A stretch of 64,000 nt of DNA from contig CP099839.1 in NCBI GenBank assembly GCA_030062745.1, positions 12,625,302-12,689,301 on the forward strand. Direction: 5' to 3'. This DNA comes from Capitulum mitella. Taxonomy: Eukaryota; Arthropoda; Thecostraca; Pollicipedomorpha; Pollicipedidae. Shown here one piece after another: positions 25,701 to 37,484 of this stretch. Every line of letters begins with the position of its first letter. Position 1 is the first letter of the stretch. The notes beneath the pieces were generated by a model, which ran no database searches, had not been told where the DNA came from, and saw only the letters and a program-made list of their open reading frames with translations. The translations under genes and the position numbers were made by a program.

Positions 25701-27478
25701 AGTAGACATGCGTAGTGATCGCAGTGTATGGGCATTTGAGCATCGTGACGATGCATTGTAATGCGATCATAGATTTTCGACAAAAGTATGGTGATCCATT
25801 TACACCGCGTACACGGGCAGACGTGGGTATACATATGCTCCTTCATTCAGTTGGCTGATCTCGGCTGTTGTGTCGTGTGGCAGCACTTCAAGACGCGCAT
25901 GAATCGTTGGGTGTCAGAAAGAAAACGTGTGTGGCGGATGTCAGTCATGTAACATTTCTTCCGGCGCCGCTGGTAATTGCTTTATGTCGGGTCGGCGAGC
26001 ATCGTAAATGATGTAGACTGCCGTCTTTTTTCAGGACGGATTATTGGTAAATGTCATGCAGCTCTATCGTTTGCTTCATTCTCATGCAAACAGCTTGTTG
26101 TAACTTAACACTGTCTTCGTGACGTTATGTAATTTTGAACACCGCTGTGCACGGTCGAGTTTGGACCGTCGGGCAGTTTGTCGGCCGGGCGGTGACGGAC
26201 GGGCGCGCGGTCGTGACGGCTCTGGCAGTGGACGGCCGGGCGGCGGCCCGGGCTGGCACTGAATACCAGCTGCCGACTGATGGACGGCGGACAGGCCTGA
26301 CAACTCGGGAATTCACGGGGCTCCCGATTGAATTACGCGCGGCGCTGTCGGGCCGTTTCGCGGCTGGTGGCCGTCTTCTGCGTCAGGAGCAGATGACGCG
26401 ACTGCTGAGGAGGATACTGCGCGCCGAGGGCCGGGCTGCTGTTGTAGGGGATGTGGCCTTGAGCCAGCCAGTCGCCATTCCCGTGAGACGACCACACCAT
26501 ATCTCTTCGAATGGCTTGTCGACTCCTTGATAAGCGGTGTCTGCTTTGACCAGCTTTCCCAAGCAGATAACATGAGACGTATGAAAATGGCTGCTCCAGT
26601 GCCATTTGCCGCCTGCTTTTGTTAGTTAGAACCGAGAATGGTCTGACATTTCCTTGTCTGGCAAGGACGGGCAGAGACGTCGGGTCGGTATCACTCGGGG
26701 AATGAAGCTGGACGGTTACGGTTTACGCGATGGTTTGGCGTGGGTTAGGCGAGAAAGAAAAGGTATCCTCATACGGTGTTATTTGTCTGACCGGAGCTTT
26801 ACTGGTGGTGTCGTTGTCTTGCTGAAGTTTTTTAGATTGTTTCCGCTAATTTGAACAGTCATCCCCGTTTGTTTCATGTTTGTGTGCGCGTATACGTGTG
26901 CGTGTGCGTTTGTGGGGGTACGGGTGTCTGGAGGATGTGTGGGGGCTTTGAGTGTGTGCCAAACAGCTATTGTTGATGACATGTGGTATGAAGCAGGATG
27001 TTCATTTCTACGTACGGTTTTGAGACATTTGCATGTGTTTCTGGTATGTCTTCATTTTTTTTTTTTTTTTACCTCGTGTCTGGCTCATTTGTCCCAGACC
27101 GGGTTCTTATTTTTGGCACGTTCAGACTGGCTGGCGGGAGCGCCGCACGTGCCGGGCCGGACCGTGGCCGTGTCGCCGTCTCGTGTAACGTCCTGTATGC
27201 CGCGGCCCGCTGCCCAGGTGCTGCCGGACGGCCTGGCAGCCAGCCACGGCCTGCCGGCCCGCTCCGGCTCGGCCGACGGCCTCTCCCTCTGCAACTGGTA
27301 CATCACCGAGGTCAACAGCCGCGCCGTCAGCCTGTTCAGCAAGGGCGCCGAGCTGAGCAGCCGGCTGTCGGCGGTGGGCCGCGAGATCAGCCTGGTGGTC
27401 CAGCCGGCCGACCTGGTGCGCCTCATGAAGCGCCACCTCAAGACGATGCGCGGCTACAAACAGTACGTGGTGCAATAG
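16743..27478 (+). CDS. PH domain and tandem PDZ-like protein (683 aa, eight exons)
   Basis: Exons: 16743-16820, 17793-18022, 19536-19726, 21144-22033, 22476-22621, 22931-23072, 23421-23534, 27218-27478. Phases 0, 2, 1, 0, 2, 0, 0 agree throughout; the total of 2052 nt gives 683 residues. Residues about 8-120 form a PH domain (YRAGWLKKI, VWMVFCVHD, EHEFVITL, and the helix INDWISTL with its conserved Trp). Exon 4 encodes about 296 Pro/Ala/Ser-rich residues with PPP tracts and RQTSDTSLDS. Exons 5-7 carry a PDZ-like fold (FGAVW, HVGDRIASVGG, FARLVKQQQ). Exons 7-8 carry a second (GLGLVRDG, WYITEVNSRAV) followed by a conserved-looking tail, RGYKQYVVQ. It is probably a membrane-associated scaffold, inferred from the domains. 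I do not recognise the exact family. The least certain junction is exon 3 to exon 4, where splice sites are duplicated. Confidence 0.75.
18071..19332 (+). mobile_element. Non-autonomous inverted-repeat element, copy 1 (intron 2 of PH/PDZ gene)
   Basis: The ends are inverted relative to each other (GAGCTGAGAATCG on the left, complement of CGGATTTCTCAGCC on the right). The subterminal parts are rich in the palindrome CGAATATTCG and variants. It matches the element at 24048-25290 in opposite orientation at both ends (for example AAGTTTGCGCCATTTC near 18150, TTCAGATTCTGC near 19160), while the middle is diverged. No transposase was seen. Confidence 0.7.
19697..19905 (+). repeat. Tandem array of splice-donor copies after exon 3 of the PH/PDZ gene
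   Basis: Five units of about 40-44 bp each consist of a stretch like CTGCACACCAC followed by a GTCCGGTGAGTG-type donor. GT positions are 19727, 19771 and 19814 (all GTGAGT), then decayed versions at 19858 (CTGAGT) and 19898 (ATGAGT). Donor 3 lies 87 nt past donor 1 with no stop between, so its use would insert 29 residues in frame. Donor 2 (44 nt) would shift the frame. Confidence 0.85.
20911..21150 (+). repeat. Tandem array of splice-acceptor copies before exon 4 of the PH/PDZ gene
   Basis: Seven units of 37-39 bp each carry a T-rich tract then CAG followed by GGGATG-like sequence. The GGG(A) anchor sits at about 20921, 20958, 20996, 21034, 21071, 21110 and 21148. The acceptor chosen for exon 4 (CCTCAG at 21138-21143) is the last one; it gives the right phase from exon 3 and an open frame. 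Confidence 0.85.
23130..23420 (+). repeat. Tandem array of splice-acceptor copies before exon 7 of the PH/PDZ gene
   Basis: Units of about 48 bp contain a CGTCCGCAG- or GTTCACAG-type acceptor followed by AGCCGTCCGG-like sequence and GTCACCCAGTGTG. AG dinucleotides in the acceptor position occur at about 23223, 23270, 23318, 23366 and 23419; one or two more decayed units lie upstream from 23130. The last, at 23419-23420, is the acceptor used in the gene model. Confidence 0.75.
24048..25290 (-). mobile_element. Non-autonomous inverted-repeat element, copy 2 (intron 7 of PH/PDZ gene)
   Basis: This is the opposite-orientation partner of 18071-19332. The ends are AGAGCTGAGGATTCGGG on the left and CAGAATTCTTAGCTCT on the right, with TA just outside both, compatible with a TA target duplication. 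GC-rich and CGAATATTCG-rich parts align with copy 1 in reverse. No coding capacity was recognised. Confidence 0.7.
24451..24545 (+). repeat. Dispersed direct repeat, copy 1
   Basis: About 90 bases beginning GAGAATGGTCTGACATTTCC match 26635-26725 in the same orientation, including CGGGTCGGTATCA and AAGCTGGACG. This copy lies inside the element at 24048-25290. Confidence 0.8.
26125..26530. other. GC-rich island in intron 7, unexplained
   Basis: About 400 GC-rich bases are open in one plus-strand frame (131 codons, Arg/Ala/Gly-rich) but lack exon borders and any recognisable domain. The composition is similar to the real exons of this gene, so a cassette exon cannot be excluded. It may also be a repeat. 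Confidence 0.3.
26635..26725 (+). repeat. Dispersed direct repeat, copy 2
   Basis: Second copy of the 24451-24545 sequence, with a few substitutions and one small indel, outside the recognised boundaries of the inverted-repeat element. It may mark a remnant of a third copy of that element. Confidence 0.75.
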
Positions 27479-28260
27479 CGTCGTGCCGCCGCGCGCGGAG
27501 CTAAGTCCGTCCGGAGCGGGCTCGTCGGAACTGATATGAGCCGGCCGGCCTCGCGGGCGTGACGGCCGTGCCTTCCCTGCGGTGGCCGGGAACGACAACG
27601 AAGACGGCGCTGCGCCGGCCGGGGGCGCCGGCGGGCCACTGTGATGGCTGGGCGGCCGGCGCCCGGCAGCCGGTCGGCTACCGGAACGGACGAGGGTTCA
27701 GTACGAGAACTGCAATAGGCCGAGTCGCGCCAAACGGCCGCCTTGACGGTCGTTTGTTGGCCGCCGGGGAGATGGCAGTATTGCCGCCGTACGTGCTCTT
27801 GTATTTGTGATGTGCGTGGGCGGCGGGTGTGACGGTGCTCACGGGTGACCAGAGTGGTTACCGTGCATCATCGAGGCTGGGTGATATGTTTCGGTAGTGT
27901 GCAGCGCTGGACACGGTGACGCTAGATGCTAGATCTCGGCACGGGGCGATGTTTCTGTACCAGCACCACCGAGTCGCTTGGGATGTGTATTCAAGAGCTG
28001 AATTTTGTACGTGTTACAGTGCTTCCGGCGAATCGCACTATTTATTCGTTTTATACGGAAGATACGAAGGTGACGTTTTCATCGTTCGGAGAATATGACT
28101 GACCATTTTTATTGCCTTTATTTTGTACAACAGCATCCCCCTAAGCGGAAGGAATTCGAAGTCCATAATACGAAAAGGATTCTATCTTCTTCACAGCATC
28201 AAAACAGATTGGAGCGATAACTTTATTTGCGATGACGGTGTGCGAGGCTTTGTCTCATGG
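27479..28260. other. Probable 3' UTR of the PH/PDZ gene and flank
   Basis: The first 300 bases after the stop are GC-rich, then composition drops. No gene or clear polyadenylation signal was placed. Confidence 0.35.
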
Positions 28261-28268
28261 GTGATTAT

Positions 28269-30964
28269 TAGGGTGATCCCCCAAAAATTTGTTTCAAAAA
28301 CACTTAACGAAGGTGTTTTACCAATATTTGAACGAATATTTTACTAATATTTGAACCCTTCCTAGGAACATGCTGAAAACCGTTTCCAAAAATGTAGAAA
28401 ATGATTATGCAAGGCCATCAAAGTTTTCAATTTTGGGGGAAATGGCAAGAACAAGGCATATGTTCTGCCCACTGTGATTTAAACAATTTAAAGAGACGCG
28501 ATGAATTCCACAATATTATAGCTGACGAGTGCATTCCAACAGTGCCAACATTTTGTAGACCGGGTCGAGCGTTGACCTTCCAGGTCAGGTCAAAAGTCAG
28601 ATCCATGGTAGTTTTCGTAATTTTTCATGTTTTTGTTCCAGTAGCCAGAAATGATTTCATATCGATCCACAAGGCACTCAGATATACTTCTCAGTCAATC
28701 AGAAATAGATGGACACCTCGTGCGATGCATATCGATTTTAAGATCACGAGTCAGGTCACGTCAAAAGTGTTGCCGTTATTTTCGGGGTCCCCAAACGAAG
28801 CCCCAAAGTTCTAAATTTATGGTGGCATGGGGTAAAAAATGAGTGCTGACTTCAAATTAAGCACCAGAAATTACCCTTGGAGGACCCTAACATTCGAAAA
28901 GCATGATGCACCGGTCGCTGGTCAGGTCAGGTTAGAATGTTTGTCCCTGTTTTTGTAAACGCCCAAATCTTCAGTTCTGGGACGCCAGTGGGTAGAAATT
29001 GGCACTGAAATCGAGTTTTGTGACCAAAATTATCACTTAGTACTCCTACCCCTCCAGAGAGGCCACTCAGTCATCTGAGGCCACCTAAAGGAAAATGATC
29101 CAGAAAAGATGAACTTCACGTCAGTATGCATACCTTTGCAGGCATCGTGGACTCATTATTTCAGGCGTTCTCACCATTATAACCTCGAAGAAGTTGTCAG
29201 GAAATCGTTTCTTCATACGAGACATAGCATACACGAGATATAGTGATATCCTTGCATGGTGGTTTTCCCGCTTTTTACTTCATGAGTGCTGCTTCCGACA
29301 CTTGGATTGGTCATGCGGTGGTACTCTATTGTTTAGATGAGGCACTGCACCTCAGCGCCATCTAGAGAGGCGTCTGTCTTTGTGCGGAGTCGTTCACACA
29401 CGTGATGTTCAGTAGATGACCCCCCGCCCCACAAAAGAACACTTCTGTTTCAAAAGCATTCAGCAAATTTCTTTTCGTATTATTCGAAGATTTTCCGGAA
29501 GCATCTTGAAAGCCATTTCCAAAAAATCTAAAACAATGCCCATCTTCAAGGTGTTCAGTGGACATCAAGCATATAAATGGCCACGCATAAAGAGACATCA
29601 GACTTATGCCAGGTTCTCGAGATGACGCTGAGGTGCAGTGCCTCATCCAAACAGTAGAGTGCCATCGCATGACCAATCCATAGCTGCCCAAATGAGTACT
29701 CATGCGGAAAGCGGGAAAACCACTATGTATGGGTCTCACTATGCCTAATATGTACCATGTCTCGTTTGTGTTTATACACCCAATAAATGATCTGTCAACT
29801 TCTCCGAAATTTTATGGCGAGAGCGCATGAAATGTTGAACCTAAAATGCTTGCAAAGGCATGCATACTGGCGTGAAGTTAATCTTTTTCTAGCTCATTTT
29901 CTTTAAGTGACTTCAGATGACCTCGAGTGGCCTCTTTAAAGCAGCAGGATTACTCGGGGTAATTTTGGTCACCGAACCCGATTTTAGTGACAATACCTAC
30001 CCACCAGCATCCCAGAGTTGGGGATTTGGGGGTTTATAAAAACAGGGACAAACATTCTGACGGACCTGACCTGACCAGGGACCGGTGTATCATGCTTTTC
30101 GAGTGACAGAGTCCTCCAAGGATTATTTCTGCCGCTGAATTCGAAGTCAGCGCCCATTTTTACCCTATGCCACCCTAAATTTAGTACTTTGGTGCTTCGT
30201 TTAGGGGACTCCCCAAAATGACGGCAACACTTTTGACGTGATCTGACTCGTAATCTTTGCATCGATATGCATCGCATGGAGTGTCAATCGATTTCTGACT
30301 GAGGAGTATATTTTAGTGCCTTTTGTATATATAACTGCCTGGTTCCAGCAGCCAGACCAGGAAGTTAGCCAGGATTTTCCTCGGGGGGGGGGACAAATGT
30401 CATATTTTGCCATATGCCAAAGAAAAAAGCAATTTATGTAACTGACCTCATATACAGCCCATAGGAATACATATATTGTTTGTTTTTGCAACATATATTT
30501 GATCACTTCCGTATTCGTGCGAAATCGCTATATCTCTAGTGTAGACCGCATGGCTCAAGGGGAGGCCATGGTCCCCGCCCTTGGCGACGTCCCTGACTGG
30601 AACAAAAACATATCAGAAATTACCGAAAACTGCCATGGATCTGACTCCAACATAACTGGAAGGTCGACGCTTGACCCAATCTACAAAATGTTGGTACTAT
30701 TGGAAAGTGCTGGTCAGCTGTAACATTGGGGAATTTGCGTCGTCTCTCTAAGCCGTTTCTGTCACGATCGGCAAAGGAATATATGCCTTGTTCTCGTCTT
30801 TTTGCAGAAATTGAAATTTTTGATGACCTTGGATAGTCATTTTTTAGATTTTCGAAAACGGTTTTCAAAATGTTCCTAACAAGGGCTGAAATACTGTTAA
30901 AGGCCTTTGTGGGGTGTTTTTGAACCAACCATGTGTTTTGGAGGAGGGATGGTGGGTCACCCTA
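28269..30964. mobile_element. Foldback DNA element with hAT-like 8-bp target duplication
   Basis: Termini are TAGGGTGATCC (left) and GGGTCACCCTA (right). The flanking octamers GTGATTAT (28261-28268) and GTAATTAT (30965-30972) match at 7 of 8 positions. The left arm (about 28269-29375) and right arm (about 29623-30964, reversed) are diverged inverted copies over more than 1 kb. Shared landmarks include GATTGGTCATGCG and GAGGCACTGCACCTCAGCG. The spacer holds a third, partial copy of the terminal sequence (about 29418-29545). No transposase was seen, so it is non-autonomous. The family is inferred from the duplication length and the TAGGG end. Confidence 0.75.
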
Positions 30965-30972
30965 GTAATTAT

Positions 30973-32115
30973 TCATGTGAGGAGCTCACGACAGCTCTTT
31001 CGTGCTACCATCGCAGAACATTGACTTGGCTGTTACATGTGCCATAATGGGCTTTGAGCCTTATCAGAGACATGAAGTAAAGCTTACAACTCGTTCTTCC
31101 GTGACAACGTTTGTCATGGGTTCAGTTTGGATAATCTTTGAGTTAACAGACTGGCATTTCGGGTACTGAGAAATGGATGACAGCGAACGTGAGCTATTTC
31201 AATCCTGTACACGGTTCAGCAATGAACTGGTTCTCTTCTAATCCCCCGGGACGGAGAACGAGTTTGTGGCGAGTTCACGCTTCGGAAACCGCAGGCCGTT
31301 CGGATTTCGTGAACGTGCCGCGGAATGTAGTCGCGGAAAACTTAAATTTTCTTCGGGGTAGGGGGATTGGGAGTCGTTCAGGATTGGACGCTGGCTCGGT
31401 GCTGTTGGCTCCGCTACCGATTCGCAAAGCTATATCGGTTCATGATACATTTGGTTCGATCCTTCAGCTGATGTGCTTTTCCAAACATGCAGAAAATAAC
31501 ACTGTGGCATGATAAACGACCGGCCACCAGAGGAAACTTCTGACAGTTCTTTCCGACCCGATATATTTAGCATCCGGTCACCCACGACCACACGGTCACT
31601 GGCCTTTGACCTCTTCTTGACGGCATGTCGTGGAGAAAGGGTACAGCGACGATGCCCACCGTAAATAAAATTTTTGGAAGTGTTTAAAGAACTCAGTCTT
31701 TCTCAGCCCTATGTATACGTTTCACCCATGGTATGAATGGCCTCTGCATTTGGGTCCTTACGTGTGTCCAGGTCATCTTAGGTTAAAATCATGAATTTAG
31801 TCCACTGGCCTCAATGGTCTTTTATTGACCTCGATGGGCTTATGAAGTAACTCGAACCGTTAAATTACACCGTAACAGTCGTTGCAGTCTGTTTCTTGCC
31901 CAGGTCGTTGTAGCCCCGTCAAAAGTGTCCCATAAGTTACATTTTTTTTCTTTTGTTACTCCTTTTTGGTTCTCCATTGACCTTTGGGCTTCTGGAGTAA
32001 TCGGAAGTGCTGAATAACAAAGCAACAGTAGTTGCATTGCCGGTTCATCAGAAGTCGTTTTGCTCTTCTCAAAAGTATGTTATATCAGTCGCATATACAT
32101 ATATATATATTTATT

Positions 32116-32156
<41 letters not shown>

Positions 32157-33965
32157 CATTTTCTTTGTAAGTTACGTTCTATTAAAGCATGAGGACCCAG
32201 TAGAAATTCGAATCCACCAAAATGACCTCCTCTGACGTCAGCATTAAGGTAACTTTGACTTAAAACTACCAAACGGGGTATTATCGTGCATTCGGGCGAC
32301 CGTGGTTCGCGCTCGTGTTTGCTTCGTTGTCCTATGGCATAAGGCCTGGAGGATAGTACCAACTTTCCCTGTACATGCTGTCGAAGGTGACCAGACGGAA
32401 AATCCGGCGAGGATTATGTACTTTTGCCATGATAATTCCCCAAGACATACAGTGTTTTGCATTTTTGCTCGCGAACGACTGTCGGGAGCCAGTTCCACGG
32501 TTCACCGCACGGAAGCCCAGCGAGAACGGCGCCAGGCGGAACCAGCAGTTTCCCGCCCGGGATAGCGGGTCCCTCTGTAATGGAAAGTCTCGCTCACGTT
32601 TCATTAGTTAGCCCCGTGGCCGGCGAGCGAGCAGCTCCAGCATTAGCGCCATACCATTACCGTCCGGCGCGGGACCGAATGGTACTCCGGGCGGCTGGCT
32701 GCTTCCAGCTTCTGCAGTTTGTCAGTGCCAGGACGACTGGCCTGCTGCTCATCTCAGACGGCAAAAACGGACCGGCCGCGGCGGCCGCGTTCGCTCGCGG
32801 CGCGAGGTGGGACGCCGTCTCACGGCTCCCTCGGCACACGGAGCGGAGCATGCACGACTGCTCACCGCTCAGCACCTGGCCGGCTCTCGGCGACGGACAG
32901 GTCTCACGGGAAGCGTCGATGACTGTCGATGAGCGTCGATGATGGTCCCATTGTCGGCGCGGTTCAATGTGCGGTGAAATCGGTGTGCGAGGAGAGGTTG
33001 TTGCCAGAACGCCTGCACCCACTGGCGCAGAAGTAGATGAAATCGGCCAAGGGCACATGATTAAGTAACTCGGTATTCGGTACAGATGTCGGTGCCTTAG
33101 TGATGCCCCCGTGGCTTGTAATTCTTGGGTAACGAGGGTCTAGACCGTCACTTGTTAGAGGTTGTAACATAAAGCGTACGACATACCGGGAAAAAACGGT
33201 CCAAAATTCTAGTCAGACCCTCGTCATTCATTTTCGGAAATCTCCAGCTATGCATACAATATCTCTGTTGATAGCGAGGACTAATTCGCACCACAATCTC
33301 CAGACGTAAATACCCGACTTGTCCGACTCCTTTTCTTCACGGCAATGTTTACATTATCGACCTCAGCTGCAGCGCACAAGTTGCGGATAGTGACACTGGA
33401 GCCAACATCGAAAGGTTACCGGATTAGCCCGTCGTGTTGGCTGGAAGAGCTCCGGCAACTGAATGTACCAGAAACTGGGGGAAGGAGTCCCATCAAAAGC
33501 AGTTAACCAATGTCAGTCACATCGGTGCTGTCTCCGCAATTTGGAGCACATTAGAATGGGCTTACAGTACACAGGCAACGATGACTTCTCGTGTTGGTTC
33601 ACCACACTGGAGGATTACTTACGACGAGCAGACCTCCACAGCGGGTGACTTCCTTGTCTTTTCTGACGTCGGCCCTCGGCCTCTGCCGAGTTAGCTCTGT
33701 GCTGCAGTGCTGGAGCAGAAACTTTCAGGGGTGTTGTTATCGTGTTGTTCGAATGGCAGCACCCAGGCGCCAAACTTAAAAGCATGAATGCTTTTGAAGT
33801 ATCTCAAAGTGGTTGTGCGCAGCAAGCAACCTTTCCCCGGCAGCATATGTACAGCCTCTTTGGCAAGCCGACAGATATCGGGCGTGGAGTCGAAAATTGC
33901 ATTTAGAACTTTTTCCGATGAGCCATCGATTTGAGTTAACTTTTTTGCCTCCAGGCCCTAATCGC
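30973..33965. other. Intergenic, no gene seen
   Basis: Open frames at 31177-31512 and 32457-32942 have no recognisable domain or splice context. The region around 32600-32900 is GC-richer. The AT microsatellite at 32095-32155 is listed separately. Confidence 0.35.
32095..32155. repeat. AT dinucleotide microsatellite
   Basis: A run of AT repeats with one short interruption (TTATTTAC) near 32110. Confidence 0.95.
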
Positions 33966-36380
33966 TTAACCCTATTCGCGGAGGCCTAGAAGGTATAGCC
34001 GATTCCCGGCAGGGTGGCGGATTCGCTCCCCCCCCCGAGATCTCGAGAACTATTCATTCGATTTCATCGTAACAAACGACAATCGATTTCCCATGACGTA
34101 AACTACATTAAAAAAAAGATTTTTTTTCGAAATTTTGAAAGGGGTGGATAAAGAGGGGCAAAGATATCAAAATGGTGGGTACCTTTAGGCTTCTTATAAC
34201 TCCATTGTTTATGGACCGATTTTAATGACATTGGCATGAATCGAGAGACTATGGATAGGACTTTTACCATTTGTACACACGTTTGAAATTTTGGGGAAAT
34301 TCATGGGCGTTTACAAGTTTTCAAAAATAGGACGATTAGTTTTCCAAAAACTGAATGAACAAAAAAGGTAAAAACAGTTTTTTGGCTTCTGCTAGTCATG
34401 TCATACCAAACAAGTACAAATCATTTTACAATGTTTGTATAATGTTAGCATAGGCGGTGCCAGGGACATGAAAAAGGGGGACTGTCGTGGTCATATACTC
34501 TTCAGGTCGACTTGTGGCCTTTGACCTCAAATGACCTCCAGTGACCTTGGAGTGACTTGGAATGATCTTGTGTGCATTTAATATTATTTGTAAACGTTTT
34601 AAATCATTTGAATTCCCTCTCTTTCAAAAATTCCATTTTACGGCTATTGTGATATAGGGTACGCGCACCGACAGTTTAGGTCATAGTCCCGTGATCCCAT
34701 CTGACATCAAGCTGAAAATTGATACACAAGTAGAGGGCACCCTCGTACGTCATATGGATTCCGGGTTTGGTATTTCAAAAAATAGCACCGAAATTATTGC
34801 TATACAATCAAATTTTGACTTTTGACCTTGACGTGACCTTGCAAAGTGACTTCAAATGAACAAAATTGTATTTGCACGTTGCCCAACTATTTAGCTATAC
34901 ATCCATATAAACCTTTAAGTTTCATCTTAAAAACGCTGTTTTGGCGGTCATTTTCCTTTTACCTTAACCCTATTCCCGGCAGGGGGAGGGGCTGAATCCG
35001 CCCACCTCGGTTTTTTTGCTTGCCAATTCCAGGCTTTTTAACGCAGCTTTACGAACCTCGCTCACTTTTCTTAGCTATTCTTTCTACGCGGCTTGACAAA
35101 ATTTCAAAATCCTATTTTGCTCAGGGGCGGAGCCAGGCAACGTTTTTGGGAGGTACCTCAGGCCATTTCTGGCCATGTTGAGGGTAAAAAGAAAATGCCT
35201 GCCAAAAACAGAGTTTTTAAGATAAAACTTAAAACTTTATATCGATGTATAGCAAAATAGTTAGGCAATGTGCAGATGTAATTTCGTTTATCTGAGGTCA
35301 CTTTACAAGGTCAGGTCAAGATCAAAATTCAAAATTTGTTTTTTTTGCAATAATTTCGGCGCCGTTTTTTCATATGCCAAAGCCACAATATATAGGACGT
35401 AGAAGGGTGCCCTCTACTTGTGTACCAAGTTTCAGGTTGATATCAGGTCGGGTAACGGAACTATAATCCAAAATGTCAGTGGGCGTTCCCTATATAGCAA
35501 TAGCCATGAAATGATTTTTTTTAAATAGAGTGGATTCAAATGATTGAAAACGTTTACAAATAATATTGAACGCATACGACATCATTCCAGGTGACCCAAG
35601 GTAACTGGAGGTCATTTAAGGTCAATGGTCACAAGTTGATCTCAAGAACGTGTGACCATGACAGTTTACCCTTTTTCATGACCTTGGCACCGCCTATGCT
35701 AACATTATACAAACATCGTAATGCGATTTGTACTTCTTTATCATGACTAGCAGAAGTCAAACAAGTGTTTTGCTTCTTTTACTCATTCAGTTGTTAGAAA
35801 ACTAATCCTCCTATTTTTTAAACCCTGTGAACGCCCATGAATTCTCTCAAAATTTCAGATTTGTGTACCCAGGGTAAAAGCCCTATCCATAATCTCTCGA
35901 TTCATGCCAGATTCATTGAAATTGGTCGATAAACAACGGAGTTATAAGAAGTCCAAAAGTACCCCCCATTTTGACATTTTTGCCCCTGTATCTACACATT
36001 TCAAAATTTTGAAACTTTCCTTTTATAAAAATGTAGTTCACGTCACGGCAAATCGATTGCCGTTTGTTGCGATGAAATCGAACGAGTAGTTCTCGAGATC
36101 TGAGGGGGGACCGAACCCCCCCCCCCTGCCGGGAATCGACCATACCGTCTAGCCCTCCGGGAATGGGGTTAAACAGGGCCAAAAATGACCTGAGGTGCCT
36201 CCCAAAAACGTTGCCTGGTTCTGCCTCTGGGCAAAATAGGATTTCGAAATTTTGTCACGGTACGTAGAAAGAATAGCTAGGAAAGTCACCAAGTTTCGTG
36301 AAGCTACGTCAAAAAGTCTGGAGCAAAAAACCCAAGGGGGGCAGATTCAGCCCCCCACCCCCTGCCGGGAATAGGGTTAA
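33966..36380. mobile_element. Foldback element with piggyBac-like TTAA-CCC ends
   Basis: Both ends read TTAA followed by CCCTATTC and CGG (left TTAACCCTATTCGCGG, right the complement of TTAACCCTATTCCCGG). TTAA next to CCC is typical of piggyBac-like elements. Segment A (33966 to about 34965) is repeated inverted as A' (about 35180-36172). Segment B (about 34969-35180), which begins with another TTAACCCTATTCCCGG, sits between the arms, and its inverted copy B' (about 36173-36380) lies outside A'. This suggests nested or rearranged insertions of one family. No transposase was seen. Confidence 0.7.
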
Positions 36381-37484
36381 ACGAGGTGACGGTCAATGTT
36401 CGTGGCATGTCTGCGTGACGGAGGAATATTTTAATTTTTCCTCGATCTGTTCCCCGTTCATGATACAGCCGGCGGCAGATATTGCGACATTGACCACTGA
36501 GCTGCTGCATGCGCTGAGGACGGCCGACACCAATGGCAAAACTACAGCGACTTCAAGCTTGTCCTGCGTTTGCTAGATCTTTCTCATGCGATGGAATAGG
36601 AGACAGGACGCGGTCTTCGCTCGACATCGCGCACAGAACGAAAAGATAAATTTTCCAGCAAATGAAAGCATTCGAGTTTTCCAAATAGCGCAGCGCAGCG
36701 GCGCAAACGTGGCTGTACTGACAAACGCCCAAAGCGCATATTGCTGCCGTCCACAGGACGCCTGGGTCCGCTCAATAACTGTCGCAATACAAAGCGATTA
36801 GAATGTAGTGAGTTGCCTGCTGGCACGCATTGTAAATAATTCACTCAGTCTAATGGTTTCACGGGGATATCTGCTCCTTATCGTGGCCATGCGGTTTGCG
36901 TTATAATCATGCAAGGTGCCGATATTCTTTGAGCCCAAAAACTTAAACAGGGAAAAACGTTTCGTCGTAAAAATGGCACAGCAACAGTCAACACCATTTC
37001 AAAACTAGCATTGGGATACGATCAAAGTTGACGATTAGATATGGACAACAGCGGTAATACGTAAAACATAATACACTGAATGTGCGTTAAAAAAATGCGG
37101 TCAGGTGAAAGGCATTCAAAACTATTCTCTAGATTTAAATGAATATCTTTCAGAAAAGTCGCGAAATTATACCTCCACGAAAAAACATAGTCACCAGTGC
37201 ACATATCATGACTTGCGACACGCCCTACGTAGCGGCAGCTACTGAATAGCGGATTATGAACGGTCCACCGCAACATTAAGTTTAAATTCACGCACTTGTA
37301 TCGCAGGAGTCTGCTCCCAAGAGACCGCCAGCCTGCGCCGCCCAGTGCGCTAGACGGCAAATGGAAAATTAACCTGAACTTTGATGTAACCAGCCTATTA
37401 CTCTAATGACATTGCATGTGAACGACTCGGGTGCGGACAGTGCGGTCGGCTCAGCAATGCCTAGATGGCGCTGGTCGTGTGCAC
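36381..37484. other. Intergenic, no gene seen
   Basis: Low-complexity-free, AT-richer sequence directly upstream of the channel gene; its promoter should be here but no element could be placed. Confidence 0.3.
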
